Counted from the stretch's first letter, positions 46,298 to 56,078 are shown. The stretch: DNA of 64,000 nucleotides from BCD1 sp965230565 (GCA_965230565.1 CBDDLH010000003.1:248001-312000), one strand, 5' to 3'. Program-made: numbers and translations. Notes: generated by a model from the sequence alone, not told the origin.

Positions 46298-46326
46298 AAA
46301 CCTCAAGGGATTTGCCCCGGAGGTTT
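46298..46326 (+). terminator. Hairpin after the XRE gene, weak terminator candidate
   Basis: AAACCTC (46298-46304) pairs with GAGGTTT (46320-46326), with GGG/CCC inside. No T tract follows, so termination is doubtful. Confidence 0.3.
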
Positions 46327-46404
46327 ACAAAAATGGTGCAGAAATTGAGTAATTTTCACCTCTAAAATTTCAAATCCATATTTTAATCACCTGTTAAACA
46401 AAAA

Positions 46405-48597
46405 ATGATGTTAAAAAATCAAGTAAAACCATTGCTGACCATTGCCATCTTGCTGATGTCAGCATTGGTCATCACCTCCTGTAACCAGGAAAATCAAGCA
46501 GAGGAAACTACAGGCATAAGCGCCATTAGTATTGACGGGCTCGAAGCACCAGCTGCCAAACAAGAGCCAAAAGAACTGACTATTCATGACGATACCAGGA
46601 TCGATAACTATTACTGGCTCAACCAACGGGAAGACCAGGAAGTGATCGATTACCTGACTGCAGAAAATGATTATACGGATGCCGGCATGCAAGGTACCAA
46701 GGCTTTCCAGGAAGAGCTTTACGAAGAAATGATCGGACGAATCAAACAGACGGATATGTCTGTGCCATACAAATACAATGGGTACTATTACATAACCCGT
46801 TATGAAGAAGGCAACGAATATCCGATCCACAGCCGTAAAAAAGGATCGTTGGATGCAGAAGAAGAAGTAATGCTGAATGTAAATGACCTGGCTGAAGGAT
46901 ATGAATATTACGCCGTTGCAGGTCGTTCGGTCAGTCCAGATAACAAAATCCTTGGTTACGGTGAAGATACCCTGAGCCGCAGACAATACACCCTGCGTTT
47001 CAAAAATCTCGAAACCGGCGAGATGTTGCCCGATCAGATTCCTAATACCACTGGAGGATTGACCTGGGCGAATGATAATCAAACGGTTTTTTATACCAAA
47101 AAGGACGCTGCCCTTCGTGCCTATAAGATCTTCAAACACAAACTGGGCACACCGGTTGAAGATGATGTGGAAGTCTATCACGAAGCTGACGAAACCTTTG
47201 GCGTGGGTATTTATAAAACCAAATCTGAAAAATACCTCGTCATGGTCTCCTGGCATACCATGACCCAGGAATACAAAATCCTTGAAGCAGATAATCCTGA
47301 TGGCGAATTCAGAGTCTTTGAACCAAGAGATGTCGAAGGTAATCTGGAGTATTCCATCGCTCATTTCGGCGATAAATTTTATATCAGAACCAATCTGGAC
47401 GCCAAGAACTTCCGTTTGATGTCCACTCCGGAAGACAAAACCGGCAAGGAAAACTGGACAGAAGTAGTAGCTCACCGGGAAGACGTTTTACTGGAAGGCA
47501 TGGAAGTCTTCAAAGACCACCTCGTATTATCCGAAAGGATCAAAGGTATTCGCCAGATCTTTGTTGATCCGTGGGAGGGAGAAGGTCATTATATCGACTT
47601 TCCGGAAGAAGCTTATACAGCTTACGTATCCACCAATCCTGATTTCGACACGGAAGTTTTGCGAATAGGATACCAGTCGATGGCGACACCAAATTCCACC
47701 TACGACTACAATATGAACTCTAAGGACATGGAGCTTCTGAAGCAAGAGGAAGTGGTTGGCGATTTCGATCCGGCAGATTACAAAACCGAGCGCGTATTTG
47801 CCAAAGCCCGTGACGGAGTGGAAGTTCCTGTTTCCATCGTTTACCACAAAGACACCAAAGTTGACGGATCAGCTCCTTTGATGCTTTATGGTTATGGTTC
47901 GTATGGATACAGTATGGAGCCTAGTTTCAGTGCCATGCGACTGAGTTTGCTGGACCGTGGCTTTGTTTATGCCATCGCACATATTCGTGGTGGTGAGGAA
48001 ATGGGCCGCTGGTGGTATGAAGACGGAAAGAAATTCAAAAAGAAAAATACCTTCACTGATTTCATCGACTGTGCGGAGTACCTGATCGCGGAAAATTACA
48101 CCTCCAAAGGCAAGGTTTATGCCATGGGTGGAAGTGCCGGCGGTCTGTTGATGGGTGCAGTAGTCAATATGCGTCCTGACCTCTGGAATGGTGTCGTGGC
48201 GGCTGTACCTTTTGTGGATGTGGTTACCACCATGCTGGACGAAAGTATTCCGCTCACTACCGGGGAATTTGACGAATGGGGAAATCCAAAAGACAAGGAT
48301 TATTATGAATACATAAAGTCGTATTCTCCTTACGATAATGTTGAAGCAAAGGATTATCCGGCCATGTTGGTCACTACCGGTTTACATGATTCCCAGGTAC
48401 AATACTGGGAACCTGCCAAATGGGTGGCCAAATTACGTGAGATGAAGACCGACAATAATCCACTCTTCCTGCACACAAACATGGAAGCCGGCCACGGCGG
48501 CGCTTCCGGAAGATTTAAACGCTACAAGGATCGTGCAATGCAGTATGCGTTTATTCTGGATCTTGCCGGGAAGAATGCTGTTGAGGTGAAGGATTAG
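46405..48597 (+). CDS. Oligopeptidase B-like S9 peptidase, lipoprotein
   Basis: The 730-residue protein is a prolyl oligopeptidase-family (S9A) enzyme with an N-terminal propeller and a C-terminal alpha/beta hydrolase domain. The catalytic triad is visible: Ser577 in GGSAGG, Asp662 in LHDSQV and His697 in AGHGG. EMGRWWYEDGK is typical of the oligopeptidase B type, which cleaves peptides after basic residues. A lipobox (VITSC, Cys26) predicts lipid anchoring. It is monocistronic. Confidence 0.92.
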   Translation: MMLKNQVKPLLTIAILLMSALVITSCNQENQAEETTGISAISIDGLEAPAAKQEPKELTIHDDTRIDNYYWLNQREDQEVIDYLTAENDYTDAGMQGTKAFQEELYEEMIGRIKQTDMSVPYKYNGYYYITRYEEGNEYPIHSRKKGSLDAEEEVMLNVNDLAEGYEYYAVAGRSVSPDNKILGYGEDTLSRRQYTLRFKNLETGEMLPDQIPNTTGGLTWANDNQTVFYTKKDAALRAYKIFKHKLGTPVEDDVEVYHEADETFGVGIYKTKSEKYLVMVSWHTMTQEYKILEADNPDGEFRVFEPRDVEGNLEYSIAHFGDKFYIRTNLDAKNFRLMSTPEDKTGKENWTEVVAHREDVLLEGMEVFKDHLVLSERIKGIRQIFVDPWEGEGHYIDFPEEAYTAYVSTNPDFDTEVLRIGYQSMATPNSTYDYNMNSKDMELLKQEEVVGDFDPADYKTERVFAKARDGVEVPVSIVYHKDTKVDGSAPLMLYGYGSYGYSMEPSFSAMRLSLLDRGFVYAIAHIRGGEEMGRWWYEDGKKFKKKNTFTDFIDCAEYLIAENYTSKGKVYAMGGSAGGLLMGAVVNMRPDLWNGVVAAVPFVDVVTTMLDESIPLTTGEFDEWGNPKDKDYYEYIKSYSPYDNVEAKDYPAMLVTTGLHDSQVQYWEPAKWVAKLREMKTDNNPLFLHTNMEAGHGGASGRFKRYKDRAMQYAFILDLAGKNAVEVKD

Positions 48598-48605
48598 GGA
48601 AGTTT

Positions 48606-48642
48606 AAATTTAGGGTCTAACTTGAAGTTAGGCCCTAAATTT
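48606..48642. terminator. Strong bidirectional terminator
   Basis: A 16-bp stem (48606-48621 with 48627-48642, one G-T pair) with a 5-nt TTGAA loop is flanked by T and A runs. It lies between the convergent peptidase and the small membrane-protein gene, so it can act in both directions. Confidence 0.85.
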
Positions 48643-48647
48643 TCCAT

Positions 48648-49079
48648 TCACATCCTTTTCGAAAACACCGCCATACTGACTAAAGGAATCACCAATCCTG
48701 CCCTCAATCCCATATAGATATAAGGAATCAGAAGAATCATTAATTCCAACCCAACACCTTTGGAAAGTTCATTGGGATTCATGGTAATCATCGGCTCGGG
48801 AAAACCAATTATAAACAACTCTAACACAACGCCGATAAAATACACCCCCGCCATAAGCCAATTTAAATCCGGATTCTTCCAATTATATTTCAGGAAAACG
48901 ATTAAAACGAACAGGCCTGAGTACAAACAAAACTGGGCCTGGGGCACTTCCGTGAAATTCTTAATGCCGTCTAAAAGGATAATGGTGGCCATCATTAGGT
49001 TGCCTACAAAGGTGGTTTTGATGGCTGTTACTCTTTTCTCGAAAAGGTATTCGGTGACCTTTTTGCTTTCATTTTTCAT
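48648..49079 (-). CDS. Hypothetical four-helix membrane protein
   Basis: A 143-residue protein with about four hydrophobic helices and a charged N-terminus (MKNESKKVTEYLFEK). No family recognised. It stands alone before the terminator. Confidence 0.6.
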   Translation of the reverse strand: MKNESKKVTEYLFEKRVTAIKTTFVGNLMMATIILLDGIKNFTEVPQAQFCLYSGLFVLIVFLKYNWKNPDLNWLMAGVYFIGVVLELFIIGFPEPMITMNPNELSKGVGLELMILLIPYIYMGLRAGLVIPLVSMAVFSKRM

Positions 49080-49225
49080 GACAGGATTTTTGGTTGGGTA
49101 ATAACCATCAAGTTATACTTTTCCCGAAAGCACTTATAGTATTTAAGGCCAAGGTCCTGATTTTTTCGACGGGCTATGTGTTTGAAAAATCCATTTCCTT
49201 TTTTGGATCAAACCTTCATGGTTTT

Positions 49226-49885
49226 TTAACTTATTTCTATAATCCCCAATACTGCCCCGGGCTTATCCTCTGGGTAACGGAATACAAAACCATCCCGTTT
49301 AGTTTCGTTCTCCCTGCCTTCATACCTATGTTTCACTCTTTCCAGTTTGGAAAGGTCAAAAACGATGGCCAAATCAATGCGAACAGGCTTCTTTCCTTCT
49401 GAAACCGGCCAGAAATAAAAGGGTTCTATGAAGTGTTCAAAATAGACATCCTGTTCTTCCACTTTGAAATCAATGGCAAAAAAGTCGATTGGGAAATTAT
49501 CGATATTTTCGTACCTGTCTCCTTTTCTGTTGGGGTCGTAACGGTCATGGCCAATTGCCTGAATGATTTCGATCATATCAGATCTTGACTTTCCAGGATG
49601 CTCCCCAGAACTTAAAGCCCGGACAGCCACATTTCTTCCCATAAAGTGTTTTTTGAAACAAACATCAATTTTCGCTCCAATACTTTGGAAGTCAGGTCGG
49701 TTATCCCAATAGACCTTTGGAATACGAATGTTATACCAGGGTGTACCGGTATAATCCAATTGCGCTGAGAGATCCTTGAATGCCTCTAGCTTATATTCTG
49801 AAACTTTTACTTTATAAACAGGGATATTCATGTCAAAAGATTCGTAAAAAATTTCGGAACCTGGCACACCTAAACCTGCGACCAC
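49226..49885 (-). CDS. Hypothetical protein, start uncertain
   Basis: A 219-residue frame beginning at a GTG. It has no recognised domain; the composition is rich in Asp, Tyr and Phe, and beta strands are likely. The frame remains open to about 49930, and an internal ATG at 49831 (MNIPVYKVKVSE) is also possible, so the N-terminus is unclear. It is downstream of three genes on the same strand. Confidence 0.5.
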   Translation of the reverse strand: MVAGLGVPGSEIFYESFDMNIPVYKVKVSEYKLEAFKDLSAQLDYTGTPWYNIRIPKVYWDNRPDFQSIGAKIDVCFKKHFMGRNVAVRALSSGEHPGKSRSDMIEIIQAIGHDRYDPNRKGDRYENIDNFPIDFFAIDFKVEEQDVYFEHFIEPFYFWPVSEGKKPVRIDLAIVFDLSKLERVKHRYEGRENETKRDGFVFRYPEDKPGAVLGIIEIS

Positions 49886-49936
49886 ATCAATGAGCGAAGT
49901 GAAGAATCCGGAGGAAAGACAGACCTGAACTCAGGT

Positions 49937-50482
49937 CTATTCAGTTATAGCTAAATAATCCGCTCTTGTTAATTGCCATTGATTCACCTCTTGTTCAAAA
50001 TTGATCGAACCGGGAACCGTGACATACTTTTTAATAAATTTAAAGCCTACCTTTTCAAGGGTTTTGAGAGGAGCCGGATTCAGTGCATAGGGTTCACAAT
50101 ACAAAACCTTCAATTGGAGATTGTCAAAAAAATACGGAAGGGATTTTTTGACTAAAATAGAGCCAATTCCTTTTTGACGATTTTCAGGTTGCCAAATATG
50201 TAGGTGCATATTACCTTCCTTTCCAAAATCAACAGGGTTTACATTACAATGGCCGATAGGCTTTCCGTCTTTGAGCCAAACTAACCCATAGGACATTTTG
50301 TCCTCATAAGGCAAACTGATCTGATGATTCAACACCTGAGTTAACTCCTCCCTGGTAGGAAGTCGCTTTAGGTCAACCCCCATACCTTCCAGGTGCTCGT
50401 CGGATGAGACAAGCCAGTAATCGACCACAGATTCAACATCTGCCAGGGTTATTTCACGAACTGATAAAGAATCTTCTTTCAT
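49937..50482 (-). CDS. GNAT family N-acetyltransferase (RimJ/RimL type)
   Basis: The 181-residue product starts at 50482 (MKEDSLSVREITLADVESVV), one base after the stop of the preceding gene, and this is preferred to 50551. GNAT motifs include LHIWQPENRQKGIGSILVKK, with the Q-x-x-G-I-G loop, and LKTLEKVGFKFIKKYVTVPG at the end. Substrate unknown. Confidence 0.85.
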   Translation of the reverse strand: MKEDSLSVREITLADVESVVDYWLVSSDEHLEGMGVDLKRLPTREELTQVLNHQISLPYEDKMSYGLVWLKDGKPIGHCNVNPVDFGKEGNMHLHIWQPENRQKGIGSILVKKSLPYFFDNLQLKVLYCEPYALNPAPLKTLEKVGFKFIKKYVTVPGSINFEQEVNQWQLTRADYLAITE

Positions 50483-50483
50483 T

Positions 50484-50819
50484 TTATATTGCTTTCCATT
50501 CCCCGTTTTCCAGGGCTTCGAATGTAATTTCAGCCGAATTACCGGGCGCATCTTTTTTTACCCGCACCGGGTTTATCCAGTCTTTTTGACAGCCTTCCAT
50601 CGCATCCGGTATCGTATTCCAATCATTTCGTTCAACCCCAAATTCATCGGCTGCGACAGCATAAACGGCATCCATATCACCAAACTGCCGTTCCCAGTCA
50701 GCCGGGCCGTCGTCTTCTTTATAATAACCAAACAATAAGACCTCCTGATCGGAGATTTTATTGAGCATCAACCTCAACGTTTGATCCTTGTTTTTAAGTA
50801 AGTCGGCAACTTTTCGCAT
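50484..50819 (-). CDS. Hypothetical protein (about 111 residues)
   Basis: A short, acidic protein with no recognised domain. It is spaced one base from the following acetyltransferase gene, so it is co-transcribed with it. Function unknown. Confidence 0.55.
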   Translation of the reverse strand: MRKVADLLKNKDQTLRLMLNKISDQEVLLFGYYKEDDGPADWERQFGDMDAVYAVAADEFGVERNDWNTIPDAMEGCQKDWINPVRVKKDAPGNSAEITFEALENGEWKAI

Positions 50820-50908
50820 GTGATCTCAAAATTCAAAAGGGCCAAACAAATATAAGCATTAAACACCAGAGCAATGAGGTGATTGTCAATCAAAATCTTT
50901 GATTTTCC

Positions 50909-51379
50909 TCATATTTTTTTCTCCATGACCGCCGTTTCCCGGCCTTTGTATTCAACAGTATCAATTTGCTCCCAACCATGTTTGCGATAAAGATCCACTG
51001 CTGTAAATGTGTAGAGAAAAACTTTGTCCAGCCCGAGTTCCAAAGCCCTTTGTTCTATATGTTCAAGCAACAAACTACCCAGCCCTCTGCCACGAAATGA
51101 TTCAAGGGTATACAGAGCAGCAATCCAGGGACGATATTGCTTTAAACCTTCATGAAAGTTATAAATATTCACCGTATTCCATAGCCCTCCGGCAGCAACC
51201 ATCTCGCCGTTGATAGACAGCTTTAAATGAAAAATGATATCCTTATTCGGATGCGTCGATAGTCGCTGTATGTTTTTTTTGGCAGGAGTGCCCCATTCTT
51301 GCTCGTACCATTCAGCAATTTGAGTGATTTGCTCCTTTTCTGACGGATCCAGCAGCGTGATCGTAATCAGTTTTTCCAT
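50909..51379 (-). CDS. GNAT family N-acetyltransferase
   Basis: A 156-residue GNAT. The acetyl-CoA loop is visible in the AALYTLESFRGRGLGSLLLEH segment (R-G-R-G-L-G), followed by a KVFLYTFTAVDLYRKHGW motif. Substrate unknown. It ends 8 bases before the dienelactone hydrolase start of the opposite direction of reading order (same strand, downstream). Confidence 0.85.
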   Translation of the reverse strand: MEKLITITLLDPSEKEQITQIAEWYEQEWGTPAKKNIQRLSTHPNKDIIFHLKLSINGEMVAAGGLWNTVNIYNFHEGLKQYRPWIAALYTLESFRGRGLGSLLLEHIEQRALELGLDKVFLYTFTAVDLYRKHGWEQIDTVEYKGRETAVMEKKI

Positions 51380-51387
51380 TTAATATG

Positions 51388-52275
51388 CTACTTCAGTTTT
51401 TCATTAAAAAAAGCAATGGTGCGCTCCCATGCCAGGTCAGCTGCCGCCTTATCAAATCTTGGAGTAGTATTATTGTGAAAACCATGATTTACCTCTGGAT
51501 AAAAATGAGCAACGAAATCTTTCTCATTCGCCTTCAATGCAGCTTCGTAAGCCGGCCATCCCTCATTTACCCTTTTGTCCAGGCCCGCATATTGAAGCAT
51601 CAATGGCGCCTTGATTTTAGGAACGTCTTCATCCGCAGGCTGACGTCCGTAAAAAGGAACGGCTGCTGCAAGATCCTCCAGCTTCACTGCCATCATATTC
51701 GATATCCAGCCACCGAAACAAAAGCCGACTACTCCAACTTTGCCCGTACAACCTTCGTGAGCCTTTAAGTACTCAAAAGCTGCAATAAAATCTTCCAGCA
51801 TCTCATTCCGATCCCTTTGTCTTTGCAAAGTCCTTCCATCATCGTCATTGCCTGGATAGCCACCAAGGGGTGTCAATGCATCAGGGGCAAGGGAAATAAA
51901 TCCCGCCATCGCCGCTCTTCTGCCCACATCTTCAATGTAAGGATTGAGTCCTCGGTTTTCATGGACAACTACTATCCCTGGTAGTTTTTCCTTGGCATCC
52001 GCAGGTTTTGACAAAAGGCCTTTAATGCTTCCACCACCTTTGGGAGAATCGTAAGTGATATATTTTGAGTCCAGATTCGGATCATATGGACTGACGGTTT
52101 TGGTACTTTTATAATCGGGTAGCATGAAACCGAGCAAGGAAGATACCGTTACTCCTCCCACTGCGTACATGGACAGTTTTTCAACAAATTCTCTTCTTTC
52201 AATCTTGTTATGCGCGTAATCATCATACAGATCGAATACCTCCTGCTTGATGTCTTCCTTTTTAAGTTTTTTCAT
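51388..52275 (-). CDS. Dienelactone hydrolase family protein, membrane-associated
   Basis: The 295-residue protein has the DLH fold with the expected triad: Cys186 in GFCFGG, Asp233 in GLDKRVNE and His264 in NHGFHN. The N-terminus (1-60) is a helical, membrane-embedding segment with YAVGGVTVSSLLGF, different from cytosolic DLH. DLH opens lactones during aromatic degradation, but no degradation cluster is nearby, so the substrate is unknown. Eight bases separate its 3' end from the downstream acetyltransferase. Confidence 0.88.
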   Translation of the reverse strand: MKKLKKEDIKQEVFDLYDDYAHNKIERREFVEKLSMYAVGGVTVSSLLGFMLPDYKSTKTVSPYDPNLDSKYITYDSPKGGGSIKGLLSKPADAKEKLPGIVVVHENRGLNPYIEDVGRRAAMAGFISLAPDALTPLGGYPGNDDDGRTLQRQRDRNEMLEDFIAAFEYLKAHEGCTGKVGVVGFCFGGWISNMMAVKLEDLAAAVPFYGRQPADEDVPKIKAPLMLQYAGLDKRVNEGWPAYEAALKANEKDFVAHFYPEVNHGFHNNTTPRFDKAAADLAWERTIAFFNEKLK

Positions 52276-52372
52276 AAGTACTCAATTTTGTCCTTTAAAG
52301 ATAGGGAATATCACAACTACGCGCAAAACACAATACTTAACTAACAGTCTGAATAGTATCATACCCCGTAAG

Positions 52373-52407
52373 CCGTCCTCCGTTTATCGTTCATCGTCTA
52401 CCGTTGA
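52373..52407 (-). repeat. 7-nt tandem array overlapping the GH105 stop
   Basis: On the plus strand five 7-nt units (CCGTCCT, CCGTTTA, TCGTTCA, TCGTCTA, CCGTTGA) lie in phase and overlap the stop codon of the GH105 gene (52398-52400). Read on the minus strand they give ACGG/ACGA-based units, related to the array at 29154-29188. Confidence 0.6.
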
Positions 52408-54758
52408 TCAATCATCTTCAAAACCTCAGTCCCGGCAAGCAAAAAGGCCCCGACTCCATAAACCTCCGTCATATCTTCGGTGACATTCTTAGGGTTTTCA
52501 CCAATAGGTTGTACCCATCCCAATTTCCCATCAGCGAAAACAGCATTCACCAAAGCTTTCCAGGCTTTTTCTACCTGAGGGGTATATTTTTCTTTGTCGA
52601 TTAATCCTGCATTGATCCCATAGGCCAGGGCATGGCAGAAGAATCCGCTGGAACTGGTCTCCGGGCGTGGGAAACTCTCCGGGTCCAGCATACTGGCATG
52701 CCAATAGCCTGATTCATCCTGACAGGTGGCCACTTTTTGGGCCATCTCAACGAAAAGTTTTTCGTAAAACGGTCTGTACTTACTATCCTTTGGCAAATCC
52801 TTTAGAATGGAGACCAGTCCTCCCATCACCCAGCCATTTCCGCGGCCCCAGAATATTTTCTCTCCGTTGGCCTCCAGTTGTTTCTCAGGAAAATAGCGGT
52901 GATCCCTGTAAAACAAGTGCTCTTCATTGTCGTACAGAAAATCATAAGTAGCCATAAACTCTTCATGCATAAAATCGATGTAGGCATCATCCCCGGTGAT
53001 TTTGGCTAATTTCACATACACCGGAGGCGCCATAAACAACGCATCACACCAGGACCATCGCTCCAGGGTTTGGGCATCGTAATAATCCAAAAGCAACGTG
53101 CCTTTTGAAGGGTTTTGCATGACATAATCCAGCCTGGCTTTCGTCGGACCCAAAATTCGATAACTGTTTTTATCGGCAGCTTTGCGTTCATACATTTCCA
53201 GGTACATCTGGTTGACTACCACGTCATCTGCATGGTACATTCTTTTATGAGGTTGCCAGCCATATCGCCAGCCGATACCGGAAAGCCAGTCTACATATTT
53301 TTGATCAGGAGCGATCTTTGCCCACTCCATCATGCCTTTGTAAAGGGCTCCATTGGTCCAGTCCAGATGATGATGTTTTACGGACTGAAAATTATCGATT
53401 TGCCAACTGGCTACAGCTGCCATAACTTCCGTAACAGCCTGATTGGTTAATTCTCCGGAAAATCGCTTTGCTTCCTTATCACCCTTGATAGCTGTTTTGT
53501 ATTTAGTGTAATGCTCATAGTGATCAATCTGCATCCACAGCACCCTCGGAGAAATACTTTCCGGCGCATGTCTAACGACTACCGGACGGACATTATCTTT
53601 CAGGGATTTATAAGTAACAGGTGTTCCATCAAACAAACCCTCCTGGTCCAGCAATTCCCATTTTTCAATCTCAAAACGATCTTTCACCGGACTGGACAGA
53701 TAGACGATTTTCGGGTTTTGATGGTCCAGCGTTATGCCGCCTGAATAATGAGGTTCCGGATCCCTTTTGTGTTTGACTCTTTCAAACCTTGGAAAGGCGC
53801 TACCCGCGCGGGTAATTTGAATATTTTTCCACGCATCACCGGTCCAGTATCCATACTGATAAAAATGGTTAGTCTCTTCCGGCAAGGTGGAATATACGAT
53901 TACCGGATGCCCCTGGTCATTCACGGCAATATCCCAAATCCAGGATCTTTTATTGGCAGCTACTCCATCGTAAGCTTTGGGAATTATATCCTGATCAACA
54001 GGTAAATGCTGCATATCTCCGACCTGATTTCCGGCAGCATCATAAAATTTACCCTGCTGATACTTCATGTAATAAATGGAATTGAGGTTTTCTTCCCGGG
54101 GATGACCATCCGTAAACGCAAAATGAATACTTGCCTTGCCATCGGAAATCACTTTGGTGTAAGGCCGATCGTATACTTCGACTGCTTTTTTGGAAACCAT
54201 TACTTTGGGTTCCGACCAGGTTTTGCCAAGATCATCGGAAGTAATAAATGAAGGCTGCCAATCATAGCCTCCTCTGAAGAATACATAAATCCTGTTGGCC
54301 TCTTCAGAAAGCATAACAGGGTTGGTATAACATAAACCTCTGCCCATGTACAGGGAATCGACCTTCGCAAATGCAGTTACCGATTCGGGTTCCAGTGAAG
54401 TTGTATAAAACAAGGTTCCATTATGCCGGGTGAAGAATACCATCAGTCTCCCATCAGGCAGTATCAGGATGGATGGATTTACATGATCATCCTTTTGAAA
54501 GCCTTTATAGATGACTGTTGATTTCTGATTTTCAGTTGAATGATTGGTGGAGGAGATCATCACATCTCCGGTAGAGTTGACATAACCTGTGTAGGTTTTT
54601 TCAAATTCACCTTTATGAAAAACGGCTCTTGGGTCTGAGAACCAGCACCACGCACCATCCGGAACGACCGTTTGATAATCTTCTGCTCTACCCCATTGGG
54701 CCAGGGCTGCTACCTGAATTAACAACAAAGCGCTGATGGTAAGGATTTTCTTGTGCAT
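52398..54758 (-). CDS. BNR-repeat plus GH105 unsaturated glycuronyl hydrolase
   Basis: The 786-residue protein has a signal peptide (ending AALAQ), an N-terminal BNR_4 sialidase-like propeller (about 20-400; ISSTNHSTENQKSTVIYKGF, SFITSDDLGKTWSEPKVMV) and a C-terminal GH105 alpha/alpha barrel (about 430-786). GH105 motifs include LDWTNGALYKGM, RWSWCDALFMAPPVY, and GRGNGWVMGG; the Asp residues in DWTNG and CDALF are candidate catalytic acids. It would release unsaturated uronic acid from oligosaccharides made by polysaccharide lyases. The fusion with BNR_4 is notable. Confidence 0.88.
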   Translation of the reverse strand: MHKKILTISALLLIQVAALAQWGRAEDYQTVVPDGAWCWFSDPRAVFHKGEFEKTYTGYVNSTGDVMISSTNHSTENQKSTVIYKGFQKDDHVNPSILILPDGRLMVFFTRHNGTLFYTTSLEPESVTAFAKVDSLYMGRGLCYTNPVMLSEEANRIYVFFRGGYDWQPSFITSDDLGKTWSEPKVMVSKKAVEVYDRPYTKVISDGKASIHFAFTDGHPREENLNSIYYMKYQQGKFYDAAGNQVGDMQHLPVDQDIIPKAYDGVAANKRSWIWDIAVNDQGHPVIVYSTLPEETNHFYQYGYWTGDAWKNIQITRAGSAFPRFERVKHKRDPEPHYSGGITLDHQNPKIVYLSSPVKDRFEIEKWELLDQEGLFDGTPVTYKSLKDNVRPVVVRHAPESISPRVLWMQIDHYEHYTKYKTAIKGDKEAKRFSGELTNQAVTEVMAAVASWQIDNFQSVKHHHLDWTNGALYKGMMEWAKIAPDQKYVDWLSGIGWRYGWQPHKRMYHADDVVVNQMYLEMYERKAADKNSYRILGPTKARLDYVMQNPSKGTLLLDYYDAQTLERWSWCDALFMAPPVYVKLAKITGDDAYIDFMHEEFMATYDFLYDNEEHLFYRDHRYFPEKQLEANGEKIFWGRGNGWVMGGLVSILKDLPKDSKYRPFYEKLFVEMAQKVATCQDESGYWHASMLDPESFPRPETSSSGFFCHALAYGINAGLIDKEKYTPQVEKAWKALVNAVFADGKLGWVQPIGENPKNVTEDMTEVYGVGAFLLAGTEVLKMIDQR

Positions 54759-54827
54759 GGAAATGATGTTTTTGATTTAAGAAGTCCAGCAATACTATTT
54801 TTTGAAAAAACAGTATTGCTACCCCCC

Positions 54828-56078
54828 TTACTCGGTAATAAATTTATAGATCGCCTCTTTATAATCCTCTTCGCTCATTTGGGTACCAATTGTCTCTGCT
54901 TTAGCTTTGTAATGGGCATTATTCCAAAGATCCTGGATTTTAGGTTCCAGATTTTTGACGGTCAGTTTTCCGATTTTATCCCCTTTGGGTCCTGCTCCCA
55001 ATTCGTGAATAATTCCGTTCCAGGCAAACTGATCGATAATATGTGGAATGATCATGGTGGCGCATCCGGATTTCAGGGCCATATGTGTGGTTCCCGAACC
55101 TCCGTGGTGAATGACGGCGTACATTTTGGGAAATACCCAATCGTAGGGAATTCGATTGACAAAATGAAGCATTTCCCGATCGTAATTTTCCGGTTCAACC
55201 AATCCACCGGAAGCTGTATTGATGATCGCCGGAATCTGGTGACGGCTGAGGATGTCGAGAATGACCTTTGTTTTTTCTTCGGGAGCCGTATTCAACATAC
55301 TTCCAAAGGTGACGAATAGCATTTTCGGATGTTTTGCTAAAAAGGTCTGCAACTCTTCATCGGGTTGCCAATCTACGGTTTTATCCCGCTCGTGATATCC
55401 AAGTACCTGAAGATCTTCATGCCAGTGTTCCGGGCGCGGGAAAAGTGTCGGAGAAATGGTGTAAACAGATTTGTTGGTTTTTAAAAATTCCCGGATGGAT
55501 TTGCGGGATATCTTATCCTTGATGTTCAGCCATTTTTTGGCCACCATAGTTGTAGTCACCATTCCGAAATTTGCCAAAGCAAAGGTCAGTTTATTCAGGA
55601 AGGTACCGAGGTTGGTATTAAACGCAATATGGGTATGCCCTTCCACATAGTGCATGTAGGGGATTGGACTGACAAAAACCGTTTTGCCTTCATTCTTTAG
55701 CCCCCAAAGTACGGGATAGACTGCTTTACCGTTGTAAATTATTTTGTCGGGATTTTCCCGCTCAATTAATTCGTATTGCGCATGAGCCAGTTCCTTGTTG
55801 GCTTCTCCCTGATTGACGGCAAGTTTTAATGTAGCTGTGAATTTCTTCCAACCGGAACCACCTGCTCCCATGGCGGCACGTCCGTCAGGGCTGTCCAGCA
55901 ATTCGATCAGTTTTGTTCCAAGGGAGGCAAATTCAAATCCGGAAGCTTCGGCCAGATCTCTGAATTGTTCCGGGAAGGCACAGATCACCTGGTGACCCTT
56001 TTTGTTTAAAATATCGGCAAGGGCCAGGAAGGGCTCCATGTCCCCACGGGTACCGACGGACATCAGGATTATCTTCAT
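54828..56078 (-). CDS. GT1-type UDP-glycosyltransferase
   Basis: The 416-residue protein has the GT-B fold of macrolide/sterol glycosyltransferases. The N-terminal TRGDMEPFLALADILNKKGH matches the sterol-glycosyltransferase entry loop, and the C-terminal YAVIHHGGSGTTHMALKSGC and QFAWNGIIHELGAGPKG form the nucleotide-sugar site. It transfers a sugar to a hydrophobic acceptor such as a sterol, flavonoid, or lipid. Substrate unknown. An SDR gene lies upstream on the same strand. Confidence 0.92.
   Translation of the reverse strand: MKIILMSVGTRGDMEPFLALADILNKKGHQVICAFPEQFRDLAEASGFEFASLGTKLIELLDSPDGRAAMGAGGSGWKKFTATLKLAVNQGEANKELAHAQYELIERENPDKIIYNGKAVYPVLWGLKNEGKTVFVSPIPYMHYVEGHTHIAFNTNLGTFLNKLTFALANFGMVTTTMVAKKWLNIKDKISRKSIREFLKTNKSVYTISPTLFPRPEHWHEDLQVLGYHERDKTVDWQPDEELQTFLAKHPKMLFVTFGSMLNTAPEEKTKVILDILSRHQIPAIINTASGGLVEPENYDREMLHFVNRIPYDWVFPKMYAVIHHGGSGTTHMALKSGCATMIIPHIIDQFAWNGIIHELGAGPKGDKIGKLTVKNLEPKIQDLWNNAHYKAKAETIGTQMSEEDYKEAIYKFITE

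Noticed and set aside
46298..46326. Hairpin after the XRE gene as a definite terminator
   Set aside because: No T tract follows, so it is kept as a weak candidate only.
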